DNA of 56,299 nt from Bacteroidota bacterium (GCA_023418315.1 JAEZZY010000001.1:1-56299); one strand, 5' to 3'; positions 34,407-42,630 are shown, counted from the stretch's first letter. Made by a program: numbers and translations. Notes: generated from the letters alone by a model not told the origin.

Positions 34407-35597
34407 CTACTTAATCACTTCAAGCTCCTTACCCACTTTCGTGAAGGCGGCTATAGCTTTGTCCAGATGTTCTTTTTCATGCCCTGCGGAAATCTGTACG
34501 CGAATGCGCGCCAGGTCTTTAGGCACTACGGGGTAGAAGAATCCGATTACATAAATGCCTTCCTCCAAAAGTTTTGCCGCCATTTGCTGCGCCAATACCG
34601 CATCATAAAGCATGATGGGCGTGATGGGATGCGTACCGGGCTTGATGTCGAAGCCGGCTTCGGTCATTTTGCTGCGGAAGTAAAGGGTGTTTTCTTCCAG
34701 TTTATCGCGCAGTTCGGTGGTTTCGCTAATCATATCCAGCACGGCTATGGAAGCGCCCACTACGGATGGGGCAACGGTATTGGAAAATAAGTACGGGCGG
34801 CTGCGCTGACGAAGCATTTCGATGACTTCTTTTTTGCCGCTGGTAAATCCGCCGGAGGCGCCGCCCAGGGCTTTTCCTAAGGTGCCGGTGATAATATCCA
34901 CCCGTCCCATTACATTGCAGAGTTCGTGCACACCGCGGCCGGTCTTGCCCATAAAGCCGGAAGAGTGGCTTTCATCTATCATCACAATCGCATCGTATTT
35001 ATCGGCGAGGTCGCAAATTTTATCCAAAGAAGCAATAGTGCCATCCATAGAAAATACGGAATCGGTAACGATAAAACGCGTACGCGCACCGGCATGGGCT
35101 TTCAGTTGTGCTTCCAGCTCCTCCATATTGTTGTTTTTGTAGCGCGCCCGTTTTGCCTTGCAAAGCCGCACTCCGTCAATGATAGAAGCATGATTCAATT
35201 CATCGGAAATAATCACATCGTCTTCACCTAAAAGCGGTTCAAATACGCCGCCATTTGCATCAAAACAAGCAACGTATAGGATGGTGTCTTCTGTACCTAA
35301 AAACTTTGACAATTTTTGTTCCAGTTCTTTATGTATATCCTGCGTGCCGCAGATAAACCGCACGGAACTCATGCCGTAACCACGGTGGTCAATAGTGGCT
35401 TTGGCAGCTTCCAGCACTTTGGGATGCGAGGAAAGACCGAGGTAATTATTGGCGCAGAAGTTCAAAACGGTTTTGCCGTTTACGGTTATTTCCGGCCCTT
35501 GTTCCGAGGCGATGATACGCTCATTTTTGTAAAGCCCTGCGACTTCAATATCTTTTAATTCCTGTCCCAGACGGTTGTAAAACGATTGGCTTGCCAT
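34407..35597 (-). CDS. kbl: Glycine C-acetyltransferase (2-amino-3-ketobutyrate CoA ligase)
   Basis: PLP enzyme of 396 residues of the alpha-oxoamine synthase family, converting 2-amino-3-oxobutyrate plus CoA to glycine and acetyl-CoA in threonine breakdown. It follows E. coli Kbl over its full length: ERIIASEQGPEITV, VLNFCANNYLGLSSHP, RFICGTQDIHKELE, VFSMDGTIASL. The PLP lysine is in ITGTLGKALGGASGG. The related SPT and cysteate acyltransferases differ in these stretches. A threonine dehydrogenase partner is not in view. Divergent from galE with a 147-base gap. Confidence 0.95.
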   Translation of the reverse strand: MASQSFYNRLGQELKDIEVAGLYKNERIIASEQGPEITVNGKTVLNFCANNYLGLSSHPKVLEAAKATIDHRGYGMSSVRFICGTQDIHKELEQKLSKFLGTEDTILYVACFDANGGVFEPLLGEDDVIISDELNHASIIDGVRLCKAKRARYKNNNMEELEAQLKAHAGARTRFIVTDSVFSMDGTIASLDKICDLADKYDAIVMIDESHSSGFMGKTGRGVHELCNVMGRVDIITGTLGKALGGASGGFTSGKKEVIEMLRQRSRPYLFSNTVAPSVVGASIAVLDMISETTELRDKLEENTLYFRSKMTEAGFDIKPGTHPITPIMLYDAVLAQQMAAKLLEEGIYVIGFFYPVVPKDLARIRVQISAGHEKEHLDKAIAAFTKVGKELEVIK

Positions 35598-35731
35598 AAG
35601 ATGATTTTATTGTGGCTACAAAGTAAGTGAAATTTTTGGCGGTTCTTGTGCCTTCTGCGTCCTTGCCTGATAAGAGCTGTCTTTCTTTTCCCTATATGCT
35701 AATTCTTTACAGTTCATTACCCCGGTCAATG

Positions 35732-35739
35732 TATATTTG
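35732..35739 (+). promoter_or_regulatory. Bacteroidota -7 box for galE
   Basis: TATATTTG, five bases before the galE ATG at 35745, so transcription would start on or very near the start codon and give a leaderless or nearly leaderless mRNA. Confidence 0.4.
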
Positions 35740-35744
35740 CAGCC

Positions 35745-36785
35745 ATGAAGAAAATACTCGTTACCGGAGGATGTGGCTATATCGGCGGACACACCATCGT
35801 GGATCTCATAGACAATGGATTTGATGTGATTTCGGTGGATGATCTTTCCAAAGGCTCGTTGCGTATGCTGCACGGCATAGAACGGATTGTGCGGAAAACG
35901 GTAAAAAACTATAAAGTCAATCTTTGCAACCTGGAAGATACCCGCGCCATATTCACCGAAAACCCGGACATTGTAGGCATCATTCATTTTGCCGCTTTCA
36001 AGTCCGTACCGGAATCGGTGGAGCAGCCGTTGAAATACTACCGTAACAATATGGATTCGCTCATCAACATCCTGCAATGCGCTAAGGAATATGAGGTCAG
36101 CAATTTCGTATTTTCTTCTTCCTGCTCGGTATATGGAAATCCCGACAGCCTGCCTGTGGATGAAAACGCTCCGCTGAAGGAAGCGGAATCGCCCTATGCG
36201 CGCACCAAGCAAATAGGCGAATCGGTATGTGCGGATATGGCTAAGGTGAATGAACAATTCAACACCATTCTGCTGCGCTATTTCAATCCGGTGGGGGCGC
36301 ATTCCTCCGCCATTATAGGCGAGCTGCAAGAAAAACCCGAAAACCTGGTGCCGGTGATTACGCAAACGGCTATAGGCAAGCGCGCATCCATGAATGTATT
36401 CGGCACGGATTACGACACCCGCGACGGCTCCTGCATCCGCGATTATATTCATGTAATGGACATTGCCAACGCACATACAAAAGCCTTGCAATACCTGCTT
36501 GACAAGAAAAATAAAGAGCGCTGCGAAATACTGAACTTAGGTACGGGCAAGGGCGTAACGGTGCTGGAGTTGATCCACGCATTTGAAAAAGTATCGGGAC
36601 AAAAACTGAACTACCAACTGACCGGCAGAAGAGCCGGCGATGTGATAGCCGTATATGCCAACAACGACAAGGCCAGGCAACTCCTCGGATGGGAAACAAA
36701 ATACAACCTGGACGAAATGATGGATACCTCATGGCGCTGGGAGCAAGCCCTGAAAAAAGAAGCCGAAAATGTGCGGTTGAATTAA
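35745..36785 (+). CDS. galE: UDP-glucose 4-epimerase
   Basis: Short-chain dehydrogenase-type epimerase of 346 residues interconverting UDP-glucose and UDP-galactose. The NAD motif is GGCGYIGGHT at 8-17. The catalytic triad region has FSSSCSVYGNP (Ser/Thr) and SPYARTKQ (Tyr-x3-Lys). Substrate-binding LRYFNPVGAH and RDYIHVMD follow the GalE pattern. A long antisense frame covers this gene (35616-36491) but has no family features. It acts in sugar nucleotide supply for polysaccharides; no galK or glycan cluster is adjacent. Confidence 0.95.
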   Translation: MKKILVTGGCGYIGGHTIVDLIDNGFDVISVDDLSKGSLRMLHGIERIVRKTVKNYKVNLCNLEDTRAIFTENPDIVGIIHFAAFKSVPESVEQPLKYYRNNMDSLINILQCAKEYEVSNFVFSSSCSVYGNPDSLPVDENAPLKEAESPYARTKQIGESVCADMAKVNEQFNTILLRYFNPVGAHSSAIIGELQEKPENLVPVITQTAIGKRASMNVFGTDYDTRDGSCIRDYIHVMDIANAHTKALQYLLDKKNKERCEILNLGTGKGVTVLELIHAFEKVSGQKLNYQLTGRRAGDVIAVYANNDKARQLLGWETKYNLDEMMDTSWRWEQALKKEAENVRLN

Positions 36786-36966
36786 GCGGGCAGGAAATGT
36801 ACGTTCCATAGGCAAGCTCTATAGCTATTCCTTAGATGAACGGTGCTATCGCCACAAAAGTTGAATGGATATTCTACTGCTCGGACCAAAAAAAAATTTC
36901 CACACGCAAAAAAATTATTGCAGGACAAAGAGACCTGCATTGGCTATAAAACAGCCGGGAAGTGCT

Positions 36967-37260
36967 TTAATGCCAAACGTATTTCAGCAGCACGATGAGC
37001 ACGGCATAGAGCATGGTGGCTATCAGCACGCCTTTGGCAGTGCCGTCCAAGCGCTTGTTGGTATAGTAAATGAACGGAATGAGGTTGGCAAAAAGACTGA
37101 AGGCAAGCATCAACGCAGCCGCTTTATGGTCGGTGATGAGCTTTTGAAAAAAATCGCCTATGCCGGCATCGGAAAACTTGACAAGGTACACTACGAGCAA
37201 ACCCAGTAGAGGGAAGATAATTCCTAACAGCAATCCAAAAACAGGAACGTTCCTATTCAT
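36967..37260 (-). CDS. Small integral membrane protein, function unknown
   Basis: Protein of 97 residues with about three membrane segments: 7-26 (VFGLLLGIIFPLLGLLVVYL), 47-66 and 77-94. It begins MNRNVPVFGLLLG and ends LKYVWH. Small proteins of this layout are conserved in Bacteroidota beside unrelated genes. No function can be assigned. Divergent from the ComA-family gene with a 103-base gap. Confidence 0.6.
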   Translation of the reverse strand: MNRNVPVFGLLLGIIFPLLGLLVVYLVKFSDAGIGDFFQKLITDHKAAALMLAFSLFANLIPFIYYTNKRLDGTAKGVLIATMLYAVLIVLLKYVWH

Positions 37261-37333
37261 AAACGAGCGAATAATTTGCGCTAATATACAAAGAGGGATT
37301 ACATTTTTGCATTTTACGCGTTGTTTTATCCAT

Positions 37334-37341
37334 TATTTTTG
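37334..37341 (+). promoter_or_regulatory. Bacteroidota promoter of the ComA-family gene
   Basis: -7 box TATTTTTG, 22 bases before the ATG. A TTTG at 37306-37309 lies 24 bases upstream, slightly more than the usual -33 spacing. Confidence 0.5.
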
Positions 37342-37363
37342 TGGCGCAAAACCATAACATTAT

Positions 37364-38122
37364 ATGAATTTTCCGTTGAAGAACTTACCTGAAAGAACAG
37401 AAAAACCCCGCAAGAATGGACTGACAATGGTGATGGATAAGGGAATGGGGCTGAATGGCGTAAAAGATTTTTTATCGGTTGCCGGTCCGTATATTGATAT
37501 TGTGAAATTAGGATTCGGCACCTCGTTCGTTACAGAAAATCTCCAGGAAAAAATTGATATTTATCAAAACGCCGGTGTGCCGGTTTACTTTGGCGGTACG
37601 CTGTTTGAAGCCTTTTTGGTGCGCGGGCAGTTTGATGATTACCTGAAGGTGATTAAAGATGCCAACCTTAGCTATGTAGAAGTTTCGGACGGCTCCATCA
37701 CCATCCCGCATGTGGAGAAATGCGGCTATATAGAAAAGCTGGCCGGGCATGTAACGGTACTTTCGGAAGTGGGAAGTAAAGATGCCACCAACATTATGCC
37801 GCCCTATAAATGGATTGAATTGATGCGTGCCGAGCTGAATGCGGGTTCTCAATATGTAATTGCGGAAGCGCGTGAGGCAGGTAATGTAGGTATTTATAGG
37901 GATAGCGGTGAGGTAAGGCAAGGTTTGGTACAGGAAATTCTTACTCAGATTCCTTCCGAAAAAATCATCTGGGAAGCTCCGCAAAAAGCACAGCAGGTTT
38001 ATTTTCTGCAACTCTTAGGCGCCAACGTGAACCTCGGAAACCTTGCCCCTGCGGAAGTATTGCCTTTAGAAAGCATGCGCTACGGGCTACGAGGAGATAC
38101 TTTTCATTTGTTTTTAAAATAA
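37364..38122 (+). CDS. Phosphosulfolactate synthase (ComA family)
   Basis: TIM-barrel protein of 252 residues of the ComA family, which joins phosphoenolpyruvate and sulfite to make phosphosulfolactate. Family stretches seen are GLTMVMDKGMGLNGV, DIVKLGFGTSFV, VPVYFGGTLFEAF, YVEVSDGSI and IAEAREAGNVGIY. In methanogens and some Bacillus this feeds coenzyme M or sulfolactate; in Bacteroidota it could supply sulfonate precursors (for example for sulfonolipids), an inference only. No comB or comC is adjacent. Confidence 0.85.
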   Translation: MNFPLKNLPERTEKPRKNGLTMVMDKGMGLNGVKDFLSVAGPYIDIVKLGFGTSFVTENLQEKIDIYQNAGVPVYFGGTLFEAFLVRGQFDDYLKVIKDANLSYVEVSDGSITIPHVEKCGYIEKLAGHVTVLSEVGSKDATNIMPPYKWIELMRAELNAGSQYVIAEAREAGNVGIYRDSGEVRQGLVQEILTQIPSEKIIWEAPQKAQQVYFLQLLGANVNLGNLAPAEVLPLESMRYGLRGDTFHLFLK

Positions 38123-38148
38123 AGGAACCTCTTTAGGCAAAACGCCTT

Positions 38149-38847
38149 TTACAGCTTTTCCAGCAATTCGCTCCAGCAATGCACTTCATAGGTGGGGCTG
38201 CTTTTATGTGCCGTTCGCAAGGGATTATAATAAACCTGATCCCATCCCGCATTCCGCGCACCGAGAATATCCACCTCCAGCGCATCGCCCAACATCAGGC
38301 TGTGTTCTGTAGCAGCGCCGCTTACCCGCAGGGCGTAGTCGAAAATATCCTTATTCGGTTTCAGGCTGTTGCTTTTTTCGGAGGTGATGATATGAGTAAA
38401 ATAATGGGCTATGCCGGAGTGATGGAGTTTCTGCCCTTGCGTGGCTTCAAATCCGTTGGTGATGAGGTGCATTTCATACCTGCCATGGCAGCAATCCAGC
38501 AATTCTTTTGCAAAAGGCATTAAGACGGTTTGCGTAGGAAGCAATTCCAGATAAATCCTGCTCATCTCATGGGCAAGCGCCGTATCGGCCACTTTACAAT
38601 CCAGCAAGCTGAGCCACATTCTTTTCCATCGCAATTCCTCCCGTTTGATAAATCCTTTGCGGAAACGCTCCCACATGCGGTCGTTATGCGCGCAGTATAT
38701 TTTATAAAAATCATCAAATGAGGTTATCCCTCTGGAAGCAAGGTCGAAATGCTCGTAAACTGCGCGGAGTGTGGCTTCGGAGTTGCGTTCAAAATCCCAA
38801 AGGGTATGGTCGAGATCAAAAAAAAGATGTTTGTATTTGCCTTTCAT
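38149..38847 (-). CDS. HAD hydrolase, YjjG-type pyrimidine nucleotidase
   Basis: HAD-superfamily phosphatase of 232 residues. Motif I is FFDLDHTLWDF with nucleophile D11 and D13, motif II LITNGFEA, motif III the Lys in SLKPNKDIF, motif IV LMLGDALEVDILGARNAGW. The mostly helical cap after motif I (residues 20-90) matches YjjG, which removes phosphate from non-canonical pyrimidine nucleotides. The start ATG 38847 (MKGKYKHLFFDLDHT) is supported by a TACCTTTG -7 box at 38856-38863, which would fall inside the longer frame from 38916. Divergent from the isoaspartyl peptidase. Confidence 0.88.
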   Translation of the reverse strand: MKGKYKHLFFDLDHTLWDFERNSEATLRAVYEHFDLASRGITSFDDFYKIYCAHNDRMWERFRKGFIKREELRWKRMWLSLLDCKVADTALAHEMSRIYLELLPTQTVLMPFAKELLDCCHGRYEMHLITNGFEATQGQKLHHSGIAHYFTHIITSEKSNSLKPNKDIFDYALRVSGAATEHSLMLGDALEVDILGARNAGWDQVYYNPLRTAHKSSPTYEVHCWSELLEKL

Positions 38848-38855
38848 GAATGCAG

Positions 38856-38863
38856 CAAAGGTA
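38856..38863 (-). promoter_or_regulatory. Bacteroidota -7 box for the YjjG-type gene
   Basis: TACCTTTG on the minus strand, 8 bases before the chosen ATG. It decides the start in favour of 38847. Confidence 0.45.
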
Positions 38864-38926
38864 GGTAAGAACAAGGCTATAGGAAGGTAGGAAAAATGAT
38901 TACTTTCATTTTCCAATTATCCATTC

Positions 38927-39865
38927 ATGAATAAAAAAATAGCGATTGCGCTTCATGGCGGCGCAGGTACCATCCTCCGGTCGTCTATGACTGCCGATTT
39001 ACAAAAAGAATATGAACAAGGCTTGCAGCAAGCACTGGATGCGGGCTATGCCATTATAGAAAAAGGCGGAAGCGCTTTGAATGCCGTGGAAACCGCTGTG
39101 ATGGTTTTGGAAGATTTTCCGCTATTCAATGCCGGTCGGGGTTCTGTTTTCAATCATGAAGGGAAAATAGAAATGGATGCTTCTATCATGAGTGGCAGCG
39201 ACTTGAAGGCCGGAGCGGTATGCGGTGTCCATACTATAAAAAATCCCATCCGACTGGCGCGCTGTGTAATGGAGCGCAGCGAACATGTAATGCTATGCGG
39301 CGAAGGTGCGGAGCAATTTGCCAGGCAAGAAGGAATTGTTTTTGAAAAAGAGGATTATTTCCACACCGCGCTGCGCTATAAGCAATGGCAGGAAGCGCTG
39401 AAGGAAAATAAAATACAAATGGATCATTCCGATAAAAAATTCGGAACGGTAGGCGCTGTGGCATTGGATGCTTCAGGAAACCTTGCGGCAGCGACCAGCA
39501 CCGGCGGTATGACCAATAAAAAATTCGGTCGCATAGGCGATAGCCCCGTTATTGGAGCAGGTACGTATGCGCACAACAGCACCTGTGCCGTTTCCTGCAC
39601 CGGTCATGGCGAGTTGTTCCTCCGCTCAGTAGTAGCTTATGATATTTCCTGCCTTATGGAATATAAAGGACTTTCGCTACAACAAGCCTGCAACCGGGTA
39701 GTGCACGATAAGCTGGTGCGTATAGGCGGCGAAGGCGGCTTGGTGGCTATAGATTCTTCGGGAACTATTTGTATGCCCTTCAACAGCGAAGGCATGTATA
39801 GGGCTTGCAGGGATAATGAAGGCAGGACCGAAGTAAAAATTTATAAAGAGGAAACGGAAGAATAG
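38927..39865 (+). CDS. Isoaspartyl peptidase / L-asparaginase (Ntn hydrolase)
   Basis: Plant-type asparaginase of 312 residues that self-cleaves and hydrolyses isoaspartyl dipeptides. The autocleavage Thr is at the start of FGTVGAVALDASGNLAAATS (the T in GTVGAV, the new N-terminus of the beta subunit). IALHGGAGT opens the alpha subunit, and the substrate region TSTGGMTNKKFGRIGDSP and GTGHGE-like CTGHGELFLR follow. There is no signal peptide, so it is likely cytoplasmic. Divergent from the YjjG-type gene. Confidence 0.93.
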   Translation: MNKKIAIALHGGAGTILRSSMTADLQKEYEQGLQQALDAGYAIIEKGGSALNAVETAVMVLEDFPLFNAGRGSVFNHEGKIEMDASIMSGSDLKAGAVCGVHTIKNPIRLARCVMERSEHVMLCGEGAEQFARQEGIVFEKEDYFHTALRYKQWQEALKENKIQMDHSDKKFGTVGAVALDASGNLAAATSTGGMTNKKFGRIGDSPVIGAGTYAHNSTCAVSCTGHGELFLRSVVAYDISCLMEYKGLSLQQACNRVVHDKLVRIGGEGGLVAIDSSGTICMPFNSEGMYRACRDNEGRTEVKIYKEETEE

Positions 39866-39979
39866 ATTTGGGTGCATTTCAAATTTTCGCTTCATAGGCG
39901 TCCAACCTTAACCTTTCTCATGGAGCAAAGCGGAACGCTCTCTTTTTGTTGAATAGCCATATCCGCCATTTTATTTTTC

Positions 39980-40012
39980 AAGTTTGACAACTTTTTAAAA
40001 GTTGTCAAACTT
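39980..40012. terminator. Strong palindrome, probable bidirectional terminator
   Basis: AAGTTTGACAACTTTT and its perfect 16-base complement are separated by one T. T-rich sequence follows on plus. It lies 115 bases after the isoaspartyl peptidase stop and 277 bases from the OMP gene. Confidence 0.6.
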
Positions 40013-40165
40013 TCGTTTTCTCCCGATTTTTAAAGACCTTGATTTTATTGAGGTTTATAGGCGGTTTTTGGGGAAACAACAAATCTGGTACATTACCGCC
40101 AGTTTCAATCTTCTTCATAGTAATCAATAAACTTGAAACCAAACGTATCGGATATTTTACGTTTC

Positions 40166-40193
40166 GTGCGAGTCTTCCGAAGGGGACTCGTAC
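40166..40193 (+). repeat. REP-like hairpin 1 of an inverted pair
   Basis: GTGCGAGTC, loop, GACTCGTAC with one G-T pair. It shares the GCGAGT...ACTCG core with the RAYT REPs at 3712-4559 but has a longer loop. The reverse complement aligns with the second hairpin. Confidence 0.6.
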
Positions 40194-40219
40194 TCTTTTG
40201 GAAGTAGTAGCCAACGTGT

Positions 40220-40247
40220 GCGCGAGTCCTTTTCAAGAGACTCGCGC
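40220..40247 (-). repeat. REP-like hairpin 2 of an inverted pair
   Basis: GCGCGAGTC, loop CTTTTCAAGA, GACTCGCGC: a perfect 9-bp stem. With the hairpin at 40166 it forms a head-to-head, BIME-like pair. Confidence 0.6.
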
Positions 40248-40288
40248 AGAACACAATTTTTTCATATTCAGGTATGTATTTGATAGTT

Positions 40289-40831
40289 TTAAAATCCAAA
40301 GTTAAAACCGATACTAAATGTTACCGGCAGCGGCTCGCTTTCAAAGGTGATAGATGGATTCGCTTTCAACTCATCCATATCATCATAGAACTCTCCGGCG
40401 CGAAAGGGATAATAAATGGCAAAATAGAGTTTATTATCATTCCTCCCCAGCTTGAAGTCTAAGCCTGCGCCTACACTTGCACCGTAGTAGGTTTTATTGT
40501 ATTCTGAAGCGCCCTTTACGGTTATCACCGCATTATACCCGTACATTGCCTGAACGGTAGGGCTTACGCGCTTAAAGGGCAATGCCTTAAATGAAAGACC
40601 TCCATTTGCACCCAATCCCTGAAAGTTATACCCTAAGCCTGCAAAGATGCCTAAGTATGGGAAAGGCACTATTTCGCCTTTGAGCCCGATACCGCCGTAG
40701 TCGAGGCCGGTGCCTATGCCCATGTAAAATATATGTTCTTGCTCCCTGTCAGCATATCTCTGCGCCTGGGTATGCGTATATTGAGCGCTTAAAAGAATGC
40801 CGGTGATAAGGATAGTTTTTAAAAGTTTCAT
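40289..40831 (-). CDS. Outer-membrane beta-barrel-like exported protein
   Basis: Protein of 180 residues with signal peptide (about 1-23, ending THTQA). Alternating strands follow, such as GIGTGLDYGGIGLKGEIVP and YLGIFAGLGYNFQG, ending with VTFSIGFNFGF (terminal Phe typical of outer-membrane proteins). An eight-strand barrel is likely. Function unknown. The REP-like hairpin pair lies after its stop. Confidence 0.65.
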   Translation of the reverse strand: MKLLKTILITGILLSAQYTHTQAQRYADREQEHIFYMGIGTGLDYGGIGLKGEIVPFPYLGIFAGLGYNFQGLGANGGLSFKALPFKRVSPTVQAMYGYNAVITVKGASEYNKTYYGASVGAGLDFKLGRNDNKLYFAIYYPFRAGEFYDDMDELKANPSITFESEPLPVTFSIGFNFGF

Positions 40832-41322
40832 GAGTTTCGATAACGATTTTTGATTTATACAATATTTATAAAACAGGTGCGGGGTTGCCGGAGAGAAGGA
40901 CCAACAACGGAAAACCCTACAATCTTATTAAATCCTTGTTTCTCCATCAGTTCAATTGTTATTGCTTCTTCCTTCTTTTGCTATCCCCTATGTTGTTGGT
41001 GAGAATATCAACAACGGTAAAATATTAATATTATCTGCTTCAAAATAATTTTGAAGTTCTTGAATAGCGAAATGTCCCTTATCATTGTGGCAGTTCCAAA
41101 GAGAAAATATTATTAAAATAATTAATAACACGCTGTATAAAAATTTTATTTTTCTATATTATCATTTGCTACAAATATTATGTAAAAAATCAATGACAAA
41201 ATTTTTAAATCTTTTTTTTCAATGAAAATAGCTGGTAAGATCATCTATAGCCTTTATTAATTTTTTTTGCGCATTAACTTCAGACATGGCGGTGGTTTTA
41301 TTGTTAATAGATGTTTAATCCA
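40832..41322. other. 491-base A+T-rich strip with decayed small frames
   Basis: No intact gene is seen. On minus, 41159-40988 reads open with KFLYSVLLIILIIFSLWNC then HNDKGHFAIQELQNYF and a TAG, which looks like a lipoprotein start, but no start codon is available. A 22-codon frame (41287-41219) begins MSEVNAQKKLIKAIDDL. Both are probably gene relics. Confidence 0.35.
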
Positions 41323-41691
41323 TCAAAATGTATTGTTGTCTTTCCTTAATATACTTTTTACGTGCGACAAAATGTTTAGGATTATCGCCACGATTATTAC
41401 AAGAAAAATTGAAATCGATATATAACTTCCAAATAATCCTTCCCGTTTGTCAGGGTATGTAGCAAAGTAATTTATGCTGTAAACAAGAAAACATAAGTTA
41501 ACTATTGTCGATATAACATTGTAAATTCTCAACACAATACTTTCCTTTTTGTTTCGGAAGTATATAAATATCAAAATATAAACAAATGAATATAATAAAA
41601 CAAATAATGTAGCAAAAATCAGCACATAGGAAGCTGCCATTTTCTCATTGCCCCAAGGATCTGCATATACTGTTGCAGGAAAAAAGAGCAT
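41323..41691 (-). CDS. Small membrane protein, possibly frameshifted at its start
   Basis: Protein of 122 residues with three membrane segments (about 22-45, 57-80, 90-112) and an N-terminal VYADPWGNEK that looks like the region after a signal peptidase site. The ATG at 41691 leaves only a short signal core. An ATG at 41723-41721, after the stop of the upstream gene, would give a normal basic signal start (MVKK...), but the run of seven A (complement of 41712-41718) puts it one base out of frame. Family not recognised. Confidence 0.45.
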   Translation of the reverse strand: MLFFPATVYADPWGNEKMAASYVLIFATLFVLLYSFVYILIFIYFRNKKESIVLRIYNVISTIVNLCFLVYSINYFATYPDKREGLFGSYISISIFLVIIVAIILNILSHVKSILRKDNNTF

Positions 41692-41728
41692 GGCACAAAT
41701 GATCGATGAAATTTTTTTACCATGCTTC

Positions 41729-42289
41729 TTAAGGAGTATTTAAAGTTGGTTCGTTGTACAGTCCCATATCTATCTTATGAATAGTATAAGGAAGCCCCAT
41801 ATCGGGAAAATTAGAAGCATTAGCATAAGTTTTTCTGTCCTCGTCGCTTGACCACCAAAGTTGATGATAAACATATCCGACCCCCTGTGATCCCGACTCA
41901 AACATAACATCGCCAAAATTATTTACGCCGACAATGTATTTCCCTCCGTCTCCGGCCTTTTCATATACATCCCTATGAAATTTTGTATAGCTTTTATAAC
42001 TGTTTAGCGTATACCCATTAGCTGGAGACGGCACAAAGCCTGGGTTAATTCTTTTCATCGGAAAAGTCCTGTATTGCCAATCATGGTTAGGATTATTGGT
42101 TATGTTTAAGTAATCCGTTTCATATGGTGTTTTAAGTTCTTCATTTCTGTCAAATATCGCAGGGCTGTTGCCGTTAAAGTATACTGTATGCGGCAATGCA
42201 AGTACATAACCTGATGTACCTTGGATAGTAACGTTGAGAAGTTGACTCTGCGCAATGTTTTGTAAACCAAAAATCCCCCGCTGGCGCAC
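41729..42289 (-). pseudogene. 5'-truncated gene, cut by a RAYT/REP remnant
   Basis: The frame of 186 codons is open from within a REP hairpin (42280-42308). Its first residues (MRQRGIFG) are the translation of that hairpin, so the original N-terminus has been lost. The rest (TSGYVLALPHTVYFNG, KFHRDVYEKAGDGGKY, GVGYVYHQLWWSSDE) is rich in aromatics and not recognised by family. It ends TLNTP, 6 bases before the likely original ATG of the next gene, so the two were probably an operon. It could still be expressed if a new start is used. Confidence 0.55.
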
Positions 42290-42308
42290 GCATCCCTGCG
42301 TGTGCCTC
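42280..42308 (+). repeat. REP hairpin variant, left end of RAYT remnant
   Basis: GCTGGCGC, stem ACGCA-TCCC-TGCGT, GTGCCTC. It has the same constant ends as the REPs at 3712-4559 but a different, still paired, inner stem. Confidence 0.7.
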
Positions 42309-42369
42309 TAAAATTACAATAAACCAATAAAACTCCTTCTTTATTATGGAATTTATACTTCCTGCTCAT
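42309..42369 (-). pseudogene. RAYT transposase N-terminal remnant
   Basis: From the ATG at 42369 the reading MSRKYKFHNKEG matches the start MSTKYKFYNKEG of the intact transposase at 4289. The similarity is lost after about 20 codons, and the frame then enters the REP hairpin at 42308. Confidence 0.8.
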
Positions 42370-42408
42370 CGTGTAATTTACATTTTTTCAAAGAACTTTT
42401 ATTTTGTA

Positions 42409-42436
42409 GGACACACGCTTGGAAGCGCGCGCCAGC
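42409..42436 (-). repeat. REP hairpin variant, right end of RAYT remnant
   Basis: The reverse complement reads GCTGGCGC, stem GCGCTT-CC-AAGCGT, GTGTCC. It forms an inverted pair with the hairpin at 42280 and again has constant ends and a changed stem. Confidence 0.7.
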
Positions 42437-42630
42437 CCTTATTTTCTGTTGCTCACGTGCTACATTCATTCCCCTGAAAAGTTTTTGCAATTTAATACAA
42501 GATTTCAAAGAACGCTTTGCGGTCAGAGATATACGCCCAACACTCTTTTGCGGTTGTGCATACTACGATTAACGGGACTTTTCTCCTATAACATTTTCAA
42601 AAATAGAGGTGTAGCCTAATGAATCATTAG

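Larger units (their letters stand above)
39866..40288. other. 423-base intergenic strip with palindromes
   Basis: No credible gene is seen. It holds the palindrome at 39980-40012 and two REP-like hairpins (40166-40193, 40220-40247). Short frames here simply translate the hairpins. Confidence 0.6.
42290..42630. other. 341-base intergenic strip with RAYT remnant
   Basis: It contains two REP hairpins (42280-42308, 42409-42436) around a transposase fragment. The remaining 190 bases to 42630 show no gene or clear motif. Confidence 0.6.

Noticed and set aside
35616..36491. 291-codon minus-strand frame across galE
   Set aside because: Antisense shadow of galE; composition is odd and no domain or start signal fits.
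34407..38122. A sulfonolipid cluster made of the kbl-like gene and the ComA-family gene
   Set aside because: The kbl-like protein follows true Kbl over its length, and galE and other genes separate the two, so a joint pathway is not supported.
40005..40299. Small minus-strand frames of 64-69 codons
   Set aside because: They read through the two REP-like hairpins; no start signal or homology.
42535..42580. AAC...GTT words before the sigma-linked membrane protein, like the cassette cores
   Set aside because: No paired arms could be found and the 29-base leader is absent.
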